This document shows positions 1 to 7,063 of a stretch of DNA of 7,588 nucleotides, piece after piece. Position 1 is the stretch's first letter, and every line of letters begins with the position of its first letter. The notes below the pieces were generated by a model. That model worked only from the letters and a program-made list of their open reading frames with translations, searched no databases and had not been told where the DNA came from. The position numbers were made by a program, and so were the translations under genes. Origin of the DNA: an uncultured bacterium (GTDB lineage: Bacteria > Bacteroidota > Bacteroidia > Sphingobacteriales > Sphingobacteriaceae); NCBI GenBank assembly GCA_903958995.1, contig CAJBVG010000125.1, positions 1 to 7,588 of the forward strand, written 5' to 3'.

Positions 1-1167
1 GTTGCGGGTTTCGAAGAAGTTCCCTTCGGTATTTGAATAATCGATGTAGTTTGATTTAGGGATTTTAAATCCAATCATGTAATCGTAGATGCCTTGTTTT
101 AAATAGATATTGGTTTCGTAATTATGATTTCTAAAATTATAGTTCATTTTTGACTTTTCATTTGCTTGCCAATTATTGAACCTCCCAAGGATATAATAGC
201 CACCAAACGGATTTTGAGCCCCGTAGTTGAACGCTAAGTGCATGTTTACATAATCTGCTTGATAATCGCTTATGCCCATGTCTGAGCGCTTAATATAGAA
301 ATTGCCATTATTGTCGAATTGTTCTACATACCGTAATGGGTTTCTAGGGAAATCTTCGCGAACATATAAGTCCCAAGCAGTATCTGATTCTATTTTAACA
401 ATATTCTCACCTAAGAACCGAAAACTACGTGCATCAAATCTTCTATATTCGTTAGAACCATCGAAATCATTAGCATCTACATGGTCGTAAGTAAAACGAT
501 CTAATCCGAAAAATGTAGGCTTACGATTTACTTTAGCGGTATTCCAATTATTGTTTTGCATTACAACTACTTTCAATTGATCAAATGGATTATCAATTTT
601 ATAGTCTGGAGACAAGATGGAGAAATCTAACTTTTGATTTTTATTACGGTTATTGATAACTGTGCTCCTTCTGAATTGAGTACTAATTTCAACTTTGTTC
701 TCATAGATCATAAACCTACAAGCGAAGGATATTTTATTTTCATCGTCTGTTGGATACACTTTAAGTATATAATTTCCAGATAATAAAAATTGAATATCGG
801 TATTAGGAAATTGTAATCTATAATGAATATAATTCTGATTAGTATTCGAAGAGAACTTATACTCGGTAATAAAGTTTCGATTGAAGCCTTTGATATATTC
901 CATACTCGAAATATTGGTGATGTTCCAATCGGCATCGCAATGTTCTATGGTGTAGGAATAGCTAGTATAATCATCATTAAAGTCATCGAATTTTAATTGT
1001 AAAAAGTCTGATGAATTTAATTCGAACAAAGGAAAAGATTGCTCTGCGGTATTGTTGTATAATAAAACGGTATGAATATTTGCATCATAAACAGTATCTT
1101 TTTGTACCTGAGCGTATGTGCTCAATGTCAATAGAAATAAGCTTATGATGCTATAAACAACTTTCAT
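1..1167 (-). CDS. T9SS plug-family protein (DUF5103), 3' end cut by window edge
   Basis: This reading frame is open from an ATG at 1167 to the left edge, giving 389 codons with no stop. It begins with a Sec signal peptide (MKVVYSIISLFLLTLSTYAQ, probable cleavage around residue 19-20) with no lipobox cysteine, so the product should be periplasmic or outer-membrane associated. The mature part is a beta-rich, Asn/Tyr/Phe-rich protein with features I recognise from the DUF5103 family: an early Ser-Tyr-Thr-Ile-Glu-His-Cys-Asp-Ala-Asp-Trp segment (about residues 71-81), a central FxGLDRFTYDH motif, and a late GGYYILGRFNNW segment followed by an NYETNIYLKQGIYDY strand. Members of this family plug the lateral or periplasmic opening of the SprA translocon of the type IX secretion system; that role is known from the family, not shown here. 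Family proteins are a little over 400 residues, so probably only some 30-40 residues are missing. The start overlaps the ABC-F stop codon by one base (TAATG). I am confident of the family and less sure of the cellular role. Confidence 0.85.
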   Translation of the reverse strand, partial: MKVVYSIISLFLLTLSTYAQVQKDTVYDANIHTVLLYNNTAEQSFPLFELNSSDFLQLKFDDFNDDYTSYSYTIEHCDADWNITNISSMEYIKGFNRNFITEYKFSSNTNQNYIHYRLQFPNTDIQFLLSGNYILKVYPTDDENKISFACRFMIYENKVEISTQFRRSTVINNRNKNQKLDFSILSPDYKIDNPFDQLKVVVMQNNNWNTAKVNRKPTFFGLDRFTYDHVDANDFDGSNEYRRFDARSFRFLGENIVKIESDTAWDLYVREDFPRNPLRYVEQFDNNGNFYIKRSDMGISDYQADYVNMHLAFNYGAQNPFGGYYILGRFNNWQANEKSKMNYNFRNHNYETNIYLKQGIYDYMIGFKIPKSNYIDYSNTEGNFFETRN

Positions 1168-3074
1168 TAATTTTCTAATTCCATAACCTTTTCAGCAAGA
1201 TCGTCCCAAAGGGTTTGCTTTTCGGTTATCTGATTTTTAATTCTATCGTATTGATTATTTAATTCAGTTAATTTTTTCGAATCACTATAGTTTTCTTCTT
1301 GAGAAAGTAAATCTTCAATTACCACTTTACTGGTTTCTAATGTTTGAATTTCTTTCTCTAAAGCATCCAATTCATTATTTAATTTTTTGATTTGATTCTT
1401 ACGTTCATCTGTAGGAACCGCTTCTTTTTTCTCTTTCTTCTCTTTCTTTACAGGTACTGAAACATCTTTCTTTTCCTTCTCACGTTTAGAAACCCATTCT
1501 TCGTATTCTTTATATGTTCCTGGGTATTCTTTAATTTTTTCGTCTTCGATGTACCATATTTTATTAGCCACTTCATCTAACAAATAACGATCATGGGAAA
1601 CAACGATAAAAGTACCATCAAATTGTTGTAAAGACTGACTTAAAATATTAACCGACTGTATATCCAAGTGGTTGGTAGGCTCATCCAGAATTAAGAAGTT
1701 AGCATCCGAAGTAATTACTTTCGCTAAGGCAACACGTGATTTCTCCCCTCCAGATAGAATCTTGATTTTCTTAAATACAGAATCACCGCTAAATAAGAAA
1801 CAACCTAAAAGAGAACGGATTTCAGTTTCAGAGTATTCTGGGGCAAAGTTTTTCAACTCCGATAGAATGTCGTTATCTAAATGTAATGACTCTAATTGAT
1901 GCTGAGCAAAAAAGGCTTCGGTAACATTATGACCAACGGTCTTTTTACCTTGGAAAGATTCGGCTTCAGCGATAATTCGGAGTAAAGTTGACTTCCCTTT
2001 ACCGTTCGCACCAATCAATGCAATCTTATCTCCTTTTTCAATTAAGGCATGCGCATCGTGTAAAATTGGTGTGTTCGGATAAGCTTTGCTGATGTCTTCT
2101 AATGTGATAACATGACGACCAGATTGTTTAGAAAACTTAAATCTGAAATTTACAGCTGCATTATCATCCTCAACAGAATCTACACGCTCTAATTTATCAA
2201 GTGCTTTAATTCTCGATTGTGCCATTTTAGCTTTAGAAGCTTTAGCACGAAAACGATCAATTAATTTTTCTTGTTCTTTAATGTATTGTTGTTGATTTTG
2301 ATATTGTCCACGTTGAATTTCAGATCGTAACGCTTTTTCTTCTAAGTAGAACGAATAGTTACCAGCATAGATGGTTAAATCTTGATTTGCCGATTCTACA
2401 ATTTTAGTAACTGTTCTATCCAAGAAGAATCTATCGTGAGATACGATGATATAAGCACCTTCAAAAGCATTTAAATATTCTTCTAACCATTTAATAGAGG
2501 GTAAGTCCAAGTGGTTGGTAGGCTCATCTAGTAATAGTAGGTCGGGTTGTTGTAATAAGATTTTCGCTAACATCACACGCATTCTCCAACCCCCAGAAAA
2601 AGTTGATAAAGAGCGTTGCGTTTGTTCAGCAGTAAAACCTAAACCAGCAAGAATTTGTTCTGCTTTGTATTGAATACTATAACCATCAAGTGCTTCGAAC
2701 TCTTCTTGTAGAGTACTAAGTTTCGTGATGATTTGATCCGAATGATCGTGTTCTAATTTCTTAATTACTTCTTCTATCTGATCATGTAATTCATTCTGAC
2801 GTTCGAATGCTTCCATTGCGACGTGTAGAATTGAATGTTCCGATTGATAGGAAAGTAAATCTTGATTTAAATATCCAATTTTTAAAGTTTTCGTTTTAGA
2901 TATTGTTCCAGATGTTGGTTTATATTCGCCAACTAATATTCGCAACAATGTAGTTTTTCCAGTACCGTTAGCGCCTATCAAACCAATTTTTTCTCCTGGT
3001 TTAATATGCCAATTTACCTCTTCGTATAATGCCCTCGCTCCGAATTCGAACGTTACGTCGTTTAATGCAATCAC
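1167..3074 (-). CDS. ABC-F family ATPase, YheS/Uup-like
   Basis: This 635-residue cytoplasmic protein has two ABC ATPase domains and no membrane segments, as expected of ABC-F proteins, which bind the ribosomal E site and act on translation. Domain 1 has Walker A GANGTGKT (34-41), signature SGGWR (160-164), Walker B LLLLDEPTNHLD (179-190, catalytic Glu184) and the switch His213. Residues about 240-300 form the inter-domain linker, or P-site tRNA interaction motif, with a charged helix containing DRFRAKASKAKMAQSRIK. Domain 2 has Walker A GANGKGKS (355-362), FFAQHQLE (388-395), signature SGGEK (441-445), Walker B with Glu465, and His494. A lysine-rich stretch (about 529-551) leads to a C-terminal coiled coil (about 556-635). 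The length, the FSGGWRMR and QHQLE motifs and the coiled coil resemble E. coli YheS most closely. The start is GTG, directly after an in-frame TAG; the next in-frame Met is residue 87, beyond Walker A, so GTG is the only sensible start. The gene is tightly coupled to the downstream plug gene. An antibiotic-resistance ABC-F role is possible but less likely. Confidence 0.93.
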   Translation of the reverse strand: MIALNDVTFEFGARALYEEVNWHIKPGEKIGLIGANGTGKTTLLRILVGEYKPTSGTISKTKTLKIGYLNQDLLSYQSEHSILHVAMEAFERQNELHDQIEEVIKKLEHDHSDQIITKLSTLQEEFEALDGYSIQYKAEQILAGLGFTAEQTQRSLSTFSGGWRMRVMLAKILLQQPDLLLLDEPTNHLDLPSIKWLEEYLNAFEGAYIIVSHDRFFLDRTVTKIVESANQDLTIYAGNYSFYLEEKALRSEIQRGQYQNQQQYIKEQEKLIDRFRAKASKAKMAQSRIKALDKLERVDSVEDDNAAVNFRFKFSKQSGRHVITLEDISKAYPNTPILHDAHALIEKGDKIALIGANGKGKSTLLRIIAEAESFQGKKTVGHNVTEAFFAQHQLESLHLDNDILSELKNFAPEYSETEIRSLLGCFLFSGDSVFKKIKILSGGEKSRVALAKVITSDANFLILDEPTNHLDIQSVNILSQSLQQFDGTFIVVSHDRYLLDEVANKIWYIEDEKIKEYPGTYKEYEEWVSKREKEKKDVSVPVKKEKKEKKEAVPTDERKNQIKKLNNELDALEKEIQTLETSKVVIEDLLSQEENYSDSKKLTELNNQYDRIKNQITEKQTLWDDLAEKVMELEN

Positions 3075-3082
3075 CTATTTTA

Positions 3083-3117
3083 AATTATGAATTATGAATT
3101 ATGAATTTTGAATTATT
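3083..3117. repeat. heptamer tandem array, unit AATTATG (5 units)
   Basis: On the plus strand the sequence reads AATTATG three times, then AATTTTG and AATTATT, giving five contiguous 7-base units. The array ends 8 bases before the GTG start of the ABC-F gene and so occupies its leader. The period of 7 is not a codon period, so this is not degraded coding sequence in any simple sense. Confidence 0.85.
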
Positions 3118-3120
3118 TGT

Positions 3121-3141
3121 CCAGTCACCAGTCACCAATTA
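3121..3141. repeat. heptamer tandem array, unit CCAGTCA (3 units plus a detached one)
   Basis: The plus strand reads CCAGTCA, CCAGTCA, CCAATTA. A fourth, related unit, CCAGTTA, lies at 3164-3170 on the other side of the palindrome and contains the stop codon of the acyl-CoA carboxylase gene. The unit is less AT-rich than in the neighbouring array, from which it is separated by only three bases. Confidence 0.7.
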
Positions 3142-3144
3142 CTA

Positions 3145-3162
3145 TCCCGATAGCTATCGGGA
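3145..3162. repeat. perfect 18-bp palindrome, possible hairpin
   Basis: TCCCGATAGCTATCGGGA is identical to its own reverse complement. It can form a 7-bp stem with an AGCT loop in RNA, and it starts 5 bases past the stop codon of the carboxyltransferase gene. There is no U-run after it in the transcribed (minus) direction, so a classical intrinsic terminator is not supported. It may be a 3'-end stabiliser, an attenuating hairpin or a dispersed palindromic element. Confidence 0.75.
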
Positions 3163-3167
3163 ACCAG

Positions 3168-4796
3168 TTAGGTTTGTATTACCCCAACATTATATCTCTT
3201 CTCTATTGGAGCATGGTTAGCGGCTTCTATTCCCATAGAAATAACTTTACGTGTTTCTAATGGATCTATAATGCCATCCACCCACAAACGTGAAGCTGCA
3301 TAGTATGGTGTAGTTTGTCGATCATAACGATCTGTTATTTCTTTTAAAATTTCTGCTTTACGTTCTGGAGTTATTTCTTCTCCTTTAGCACGCATGGTAG
3401 CTTCTTGTATTTGGAATAATGTTTTAGCTGCAGCGCTTCCGCCCATTACTGCAATCTTAGCTGTTGGCCAAGCGTAAATTAAACGCGGGTCATAAGCTTT
3501 ACCACACATCGCATAATTTCCTGCTCCGTAAGAATTACCTATAACAATTGTAAATTTAGGAACAACAGAATTTGCCATTGCATTAACCATCTTTGCACCA
3601 TCTTTAATAATGCCACCTTGCTCCGATCGAGATCCAACCATAAATCCGGTTACATCTTGTAAGAACACCAATGGAATTTTCTTTTGGTTACAATTCATTA
3701 TGAAACGTGCTGCTTTATCAGCCGAGTCAGAATAAATAACTCCACCAAACTGCATCTCCCCTTTTTTGCTTTTCACCACTTTACGTTGGTTAGCAACAAT
3801 GCCTACTGCCCAACCATCAACTCGTGCTAATCCGCAAAGTATCGATTGCCCATATTTTTCCTTGTACTCTTCGAAATCTGAGTTGTCGACCAAGCGATCA
3901 ATAATTTCTCGCATTTCGTATTGCTTCTCTCTATTGTCTGGGAGTATTCCGTAAATTTCTTTTTGATCTTTTATAGGTTCAACAGATTTTACTCTATCGA
4001 ATCCTGCTTTATCATAATCACCTACTTTACTCAGAATGTTTTTTATTGAATCTAAACATGCTGCATCATTAGGTTGTTTATAATCGGTTACACCAGATAT
4101 TTCACAGTGTGTAGTTGCGCCTCCTAAAGTTTCATTGTCGATATCTTCACCGATTGCTGATTTTACCAAGTATGATCCCGCTAAGAATACAGAACCAGTT
4201 CCTTCTACAATCATAGCCTCATCACTCATGATGGGTAAATAAGCACCACCCGCCACACAACTTCCCATTATTGCAGATATTTGAAGAATCCCCATCGACG
4301 ACATGATGGCGTTATTTCTAAAAATTCTACCAAAATGTTCTTTATCTGGAAATATCTCATCTTGCATTGGTAAATAAACACCTGCACTATCTACTAAATA
4401 GATAATTGGTAATTTATTCTCCATACAAATTTCTTGTGCTCTTAAATTCTTTTTGGCTGTCATTGGAAACCAAGCCCCAGCTTTAACCGTAGCATCATTT
4501 GCTACAATCATACACTGACGACCAGAAACGTAGCCTATACCAGCTATAACGCCTGCAGAAGGGCATCCTCCTTCGGCTTCATACATTCCATCGGCAGCAA
4601 AAGCACCTAGTTCTAAAAACGGACAATCTTTATCGATTAAGTAAGCAATTCGTTCACGAGCGAGCATCTTGCCTATTTCCTTTTGCTTTGCAGCATTCTT
4701 CGCACCACCACCTTCGGCAATTTTTTTCCATTTGGTCTTCATCTCGAAAACCATCTGTTTGTTTACATCCTCGTTTTTATTGAATTCTATGTCCAT
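3168..4796 (-). CDS. acyl-CoA carboxylase carboxyltransferase (beta) subunit, methylcrotonyl-CoA carboxylase-like
   Basis: This 542-residue protein belongs to the crotonase-fold carboxyltransferase family. It transfers CO2 from carboxybiotin, carried by a partner alpha subunit, to an acyl-CoA. The N-terminal half carries ARERI (46-50), PFLELG (59-64), DSAGVYLP (136-143), QDEIFPDKEHFGRIF (145-159) and the oxyanion-hole segment GSCVAGGAYLP (178-188). The C-terminal half carries DVTGFMVGS (381-389) followed by the second oxyanion segment GNSYGAGNYAM (420-430) and AWPTAKIAVMGG (442-453). The QDE-FPD-EHFGRIF block and the overall length are typical of methylcrotonyl-CoA carboxylase beta, which acts in leucine breakdown, rather than of propionyl-CoA carboxylase. 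The substrate is inferred from these motifs; DSAG in place of the usual DSGG makes me cautious. No biotin carboxylase or biotin carrier gene is in the window, so its partner must be elsewhere. It starts at ATG 4796, 52 bases after the LOG gene, and is probably co-transcribed with it. Confidence 0.9.
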   Translation of the reverse strand: MDIEFNKNEDVNKQMVFEMKTKWKKIAEGGGAKNAAKQKEIGKMLARERIAYLIDKDCPFLELGAFAADGMYEAEGGCPSAGVIAGIGYVSGRQCMIVANDATVKAGAWFPMTAKKNLRAQEICMENKLPIIYLVDSAGVYLPMQDEIFPDKEHFGRIFRNNAIMSSMGILQISAIMGSCVAGGAYLPIMSDEAMIVEGTGSVFLAGSYLVKSAIGEDIDNETLGGATTHCEISGVTDYKQPNDAACLDSIKNILSKVGDYDKAGFDRVKSVEPIKDQKEIYGILPDNREKQYEMREIIDRLVDNSDFEEYKEKYGQSILCGLARVDGWAVGIVANQRKVVKSKKGEMQFGGVIYSDSADKAARFIMNCNQKKIPLVFLQDVTGFMVGSRSEQGGIIKDGAKMVNAMANSVVPKFTIVIGNSYGAGNYAMCGKAYDPRLIYAWPTAKIAVMGGSAAAKTLFQIQEATMRAKGEEITPERKAEILKEITDRYDRQTTPYYAASRLWVDGIIDPLETRKVISMGIEAANHAPIEKRYNVGVIQT

Positions 4797-4801
4797 CCGT
4801 T

Positions 4802-4836
4802 TAAATTCTAAATTTTAAATTCTAAATTCTAAATTG
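4802..4836. repeat. heptamer tandem array, unit TAAATTC (5 units)
   Basis: The plus strand reads TAAATTC, TAAATTT, TAAATTC, TAAATTC, TAAATTG. More degenerate AT-rich sequence continues to the LOG stop codon at 4849. The array fills most of the 52-bp gap and ends 5 bases before the carboxyltransferase ATG, so it is that gene's leader. Confidence 0.85.
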
Positions 4837-4848
4837 AATTTGAAATTA

Positions 4849-5433
4849 TTAGGTAAGATTTCTATCGGTGAACCATTTCGTGTCCACTTCCATTTTAATA
4901 TTATTTAACGTAGTTACTAATGATTCGTATTGATCATCAACCAAAATTAAATCTCTGTTTGATGGGCGTAAGAATCCTTTTTCAACCATATGGTCTAATT
5001 GTTTTAACATATGATCGAAGAATCCATCAAAGTTAAGCAATCCTATGGGTTTACTATGTAATCCAAGCTGTAACCAGGTTAACATTTCAAATAATTCATC
5101 GAAAGTACCGAAGCCACCTGGAATTGCTAATATAAGATCAGCTTTATCGCACATGATTGCTTTACGTTCATGCATGCTCTTTACCACATGAAATTCCGTT
5201 ACATCCACATGCCCAACTTCTCTAACCATTAAGAATTCTGGGATAATACCAATTACTTCGCCACCGTTTTCCATTACACTGTTGGCAATAATCCCCATTA
5301 GTCCAACATTACCACCTCCATAAATTAAACGGAATTGATTATCGGCAAAATATTTTCCTAAAGATTTAGCCATCTCGGCAATCTTCGGATCATGTCCAGT
5401 ACTGGAACCACAGAAAAGGAGTACATTCTTCAT
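4849..5433 (-). CDS. LOG-family (TIGR00730) nucleotide 5'-monophosphate phosphoribohydrolase
   Basis: This 194-residue cytoplasmic Rossmann-fold protein is of the usual LOG length. It contains the nucleotide-binding GGGNVGLMG (39-47), the conserved MHERK with Arg90 and Lys91, and the family signature PGGFGTFDE (105-113) with the catalytic Glu113, followed by the conserved LTWLQLGLHSKPIGLLN helix-strand. LOG enzymes cut the N-glycosidic bond of nucleoside 5'-monophosphates, releasing a free base and ribose 5-phosphate. Plant and some bacterial members activate cytokinins, while many bacterial members are thought to act as general nucleotide hydrolases (PpnN-like or 'lysine decarboxylase' misannotations). 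Which applies here cannot be read from the sequence. Its place just after guaB would fit a nucleotide-metabolism role, but the 127-bp gap makes co-regulation uncertain. ATG at 5433 gives the expected N-terminus with VLLFCGSS. Confidence 0.92.
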   Translation of the reverse strand: MKNVLLFCGSSTGHDPKIAEMAKSLGKYFADNQFRLIYGGGNVGLMGIIANSVMENGGEVIGIIPEFLMVREVGHVDVTEFHVVKSMHERKAIMCDKADLILAIPGGFGTFDELFEMLTWLQLGLHSKPIGLLNFDGFFDHMLKQLDHMVEKGFLRPSNRDLILVDDQYESLVTTLNNIKMEVDTKWFTDRNLT

Positions 5434-5442
5434 AGTTATAAG

Positions 5443-5466
5443 AATTGAGATTTTAGATATTAGAAA
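5443..5466. repeat. left arm of inverted repeat with heptamer units
   Basis: The plus strand holds the units AATTGAG, ATTTTAG and ATATTAG followed by AAA. Compared with the reverse complement of 5537-5560 it matches at 20 of 24 positions, including a perfect 14-base block (TTAGATATTAGAAA at 5453-5466). It lies 10-33 bases upstream of the LOG start codon. Confidence 0.75.
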
Positions 5467-5536
5467 GTCAAATCTTTGCTAATTAAAAATATTATTTAAA
5501 ACAAATTGTTACTGTTTTTTTTATGTAGTCATTAAG

Positions 5537-5560
5537 TTTCTAATATCTAACATCTAATAT
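5537..5560. repeat. right arm of inverted repeat; heptamer array abutting the guaB stop
   Basis: Read on the minus strand this is a tandem run of ATATTAG, ATGTTAG, ATATTAG-type units that continues into the guaB stop codon (TAG at 5563-5561). It pairs with 5443-5466 across a 70-base spacer. In the guaB-to-LOG transcript the two arms could form a long AU-rich stem. I see no terminator with a clear U-tract in this 127-bp gap. Confidence 0.75.
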
Positions 5561-7030
5561 CTATCTACTATAGTTTGGTGCTTCGTTAGTTATAATAATA
5601 TCATGCGGGTGACTTTCTTTCATGCCGGCAGCGGTGATGCGAACGAAACGAGCATTTTGCATATCTGCAATAGTTGCAGCTCCACAATAACCCATTCCTG
5701 CTTTCAATCCGCCGATGTATTGATAAATTACTTCAGCTAATGTTCCTTTGTATGGTACTCGTCCAACGATACCTTCAGGTACTAATTTCTTAATATCATC
5801 TTCTACATCTTGGAAGTAACGGTCTTTTGAACCACTTTCCATAGCTTCAATAGATCCCATGCCTCGGTAAGATTTGAATTTTCTTCCTTCGTAAATGATA
5901 GTTTCTCCTGGAGATTCTTCAACACCTGCGAATAATGAACCGGCCATAATACATGATGCACCAGCTGCTATAGCTTTTGCAATATCTCCTGTGTGTTTAA
6001 TACCGCCATCAGCAATTACTGGAATTCCAGTACCACGTAGCGCTTTAGCACATTCATAAACTGCATATAATTGTGGAACACCAACACCAGCAATAATCCT
6101 TGTAGTACAAATCGAACCAGGTCCGATACCTACTTTAACAGCATCTGCTCCTGCTTTTGCTAATGCTTTCGCAGCAGCGGCAGTTGCAATGTTACCTGCA
6201 ATAACTTGTAAGTTTGGATAAGCTTTCTTTACGGTTTTCAACATGGTGATTACACCTTTTGAATGTCCGTGTGCAGTATCTATTGCAATAACATCTACAC
6301 CTGCATTCACTAATGCTTTAACACGATCCATTGTATCGGCAGTTACTCCAACAGCTGCACCAACACGTAATCTTCCGTGTTCATCTTTACATGCGTTAGG
6401 GAAATTTTTGAACTTCTGAATGTCTTTGTACGTAATTAAACCAGTTAATTTGCCTTTGGCATCAACCACTGGTAATTTTTCGATTTTATGTTTTTGAAGT
6501 ATTTGCTCTGCTTTCTTTAAGTCAGTTCCTTTTGGAGCAGTAACCAAATTAGTAGAAGTCATTACCGCAGTAACTTTCAATTTTATATCCTTTTGGAAAC
6601 GGATATCTCTATTCGTTAAAATACCTAGAAGCTTATTGTCTTTTGCGATAATTGGAATACCTCCAATTTTGTATTCCTTCATTATTTTCAAGGCATCAGC
6701 TAAAGTAGCCGTTTCTCCAAGTGTTACTGGATCTTGAATCATACCGCTTTCAGAACGTTTTACCTTACGAACTTCGTCGGCTTGGCGTTCTATGCTCATG
6801 TTTTTGTGCAACATGCCAATACCACCATTCTGCGCAATAGCAATAGCTAAAGCAGATTCGGTAACCGTATCCATCGCTGCAGATACAATAGGAACATTAA
6901 TTTTGATTTTCTTGGTGATGTACGATTGAGTACTCACTTCACGAGGTAAAACTTCAGAATAATTTGGGAGTAGCAATACGTCGTCGTAGGTTAATCCCTC
7001 GGCTACGAATTTGTTAGGATCTAGATTCAT
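5561..7030 (-). CDS. guaB: IMP dehydrogenase
   Basis: IMP dehydrogenase oxidises IMP to XMP with NAD+, the first committed step of GMP synthesis in the cytoplasm, and works as a tetramer or octamer. At 489 residues it is the standard bacterial length. The N-terminal part of the TIM barrel has GLTYDDVLLLP (12-22) and SAAMDTVTE (50-58). A Bateman module of two CBS domains spans about residues 97-207, each half ending in a G-I/L-I/L-T-x-x-D-I type segment (GILTNRDI 136-143, GLITYKDI 197-204). The barrel resumes with the NAD-site DTAHGHS (251-257), the catalytic loop GIGPGSICTTR with Cys308, DGG (341-343) for phosphate binding, the flap SYRGMGS (387-393), the Arg404-Tyr405 pair in SKDRYFQ, and PEGIVGRVPYKG (418-429). 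Every expected residue is present. ATG at 7030 gives the canonical N-terminus. A -7 box lies 34-41 bases upstream, so it probably has its own promoter. Confidence 0.97.
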   Translation of the reverse strand: MNLDPNKFVAEGLTYDDVLLLPNYSEVLPREVSTQSYITKKIKINVPIVSAAMDTVTESALAIAIAQNGGIGMLHKNMSIERQADEVRKVKRSESGMIQDPVTLGETATLADALKIMKEYKIGGIPIIAKDNKLLGILTNRDIRFQKDIKLKVTAVMTSTNLVTAPKGTDLKKAEQILQKHKIEKLPVVDAKGKLTGLITYKDIQKFKNFPNACKDEHGRLRVGAAVGVTADTMDRVKALVNAGVDVIAIDTAHGHSKGVITMLKTVKKAYPNLQVIAGNIATAAAAKALAKAGADAVKVGIGPGSICTTRIIAGVGVPQLYAVYECAKALRGTGIPVIADGGIKHTGDIAKAIAAGASCIMAGSLFAGVEESPGETIIYEGRKFKSYRGMGSIEAMESGSKDRYFQDVEDDIKKLVPEGIVGRVPYKGTLAEVIYQYIGGLKAGMGYCGAATIADMQNARFVRITAAGMKESHPHDIIITNEAPNYSR

Positions 7031-7063
7031 GATGCAAATAATTACAGTTTATTACTTGCCGCA

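Noticed and set aside
302..490. 62-codon open frame on the plus strand
   Set aside because: It lies wholly antisense inside the plug-family gene, is low in complexity with no recognisable motif, and is explained as a shadow of the real frame.
708..935. 75-codon open frame on the minus strand
   Set aside because: It is in a different frame of the same strand within the plug-family gene, which reads through the whole region uninterrupted with a signal peptide and family motifs.
1672..1899. 75-codon open frame on the plus strand
   Set aside because: It is antisense to the second ATPase domain of the ABC-F gene, covering its Walker B and signature region; it has no independent support.
3083..3141. 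CRISPR-like or phage-attachment repeat region
   Set aside because: The units are 7 bases long and contiguous, without spacers, and no integrase, cas gene or duplicated tRNA end is nearby.
3145..3162. Intrinsic terminator for the carboxyltransferase gene
   Set aside because: The hairpin is real as a palindrome, but the minus-strand sequence after it (TAGTAATTGG...) has no U-run, so termination is not supported.
3766..3954. 62-codon open frame on the plus strand
   Set aside because: It is antisense to the carboxyltransferase gene and has no motif or sensible context.
5467..5536. Riboswitch or small RNA in the guaB-LOG gap
   Set aside because: The spacer is very AT-rich with no conserved purine- or guanine-riboswitch core that I can recognise, and it is too short for a riboswitch with an expression platform.
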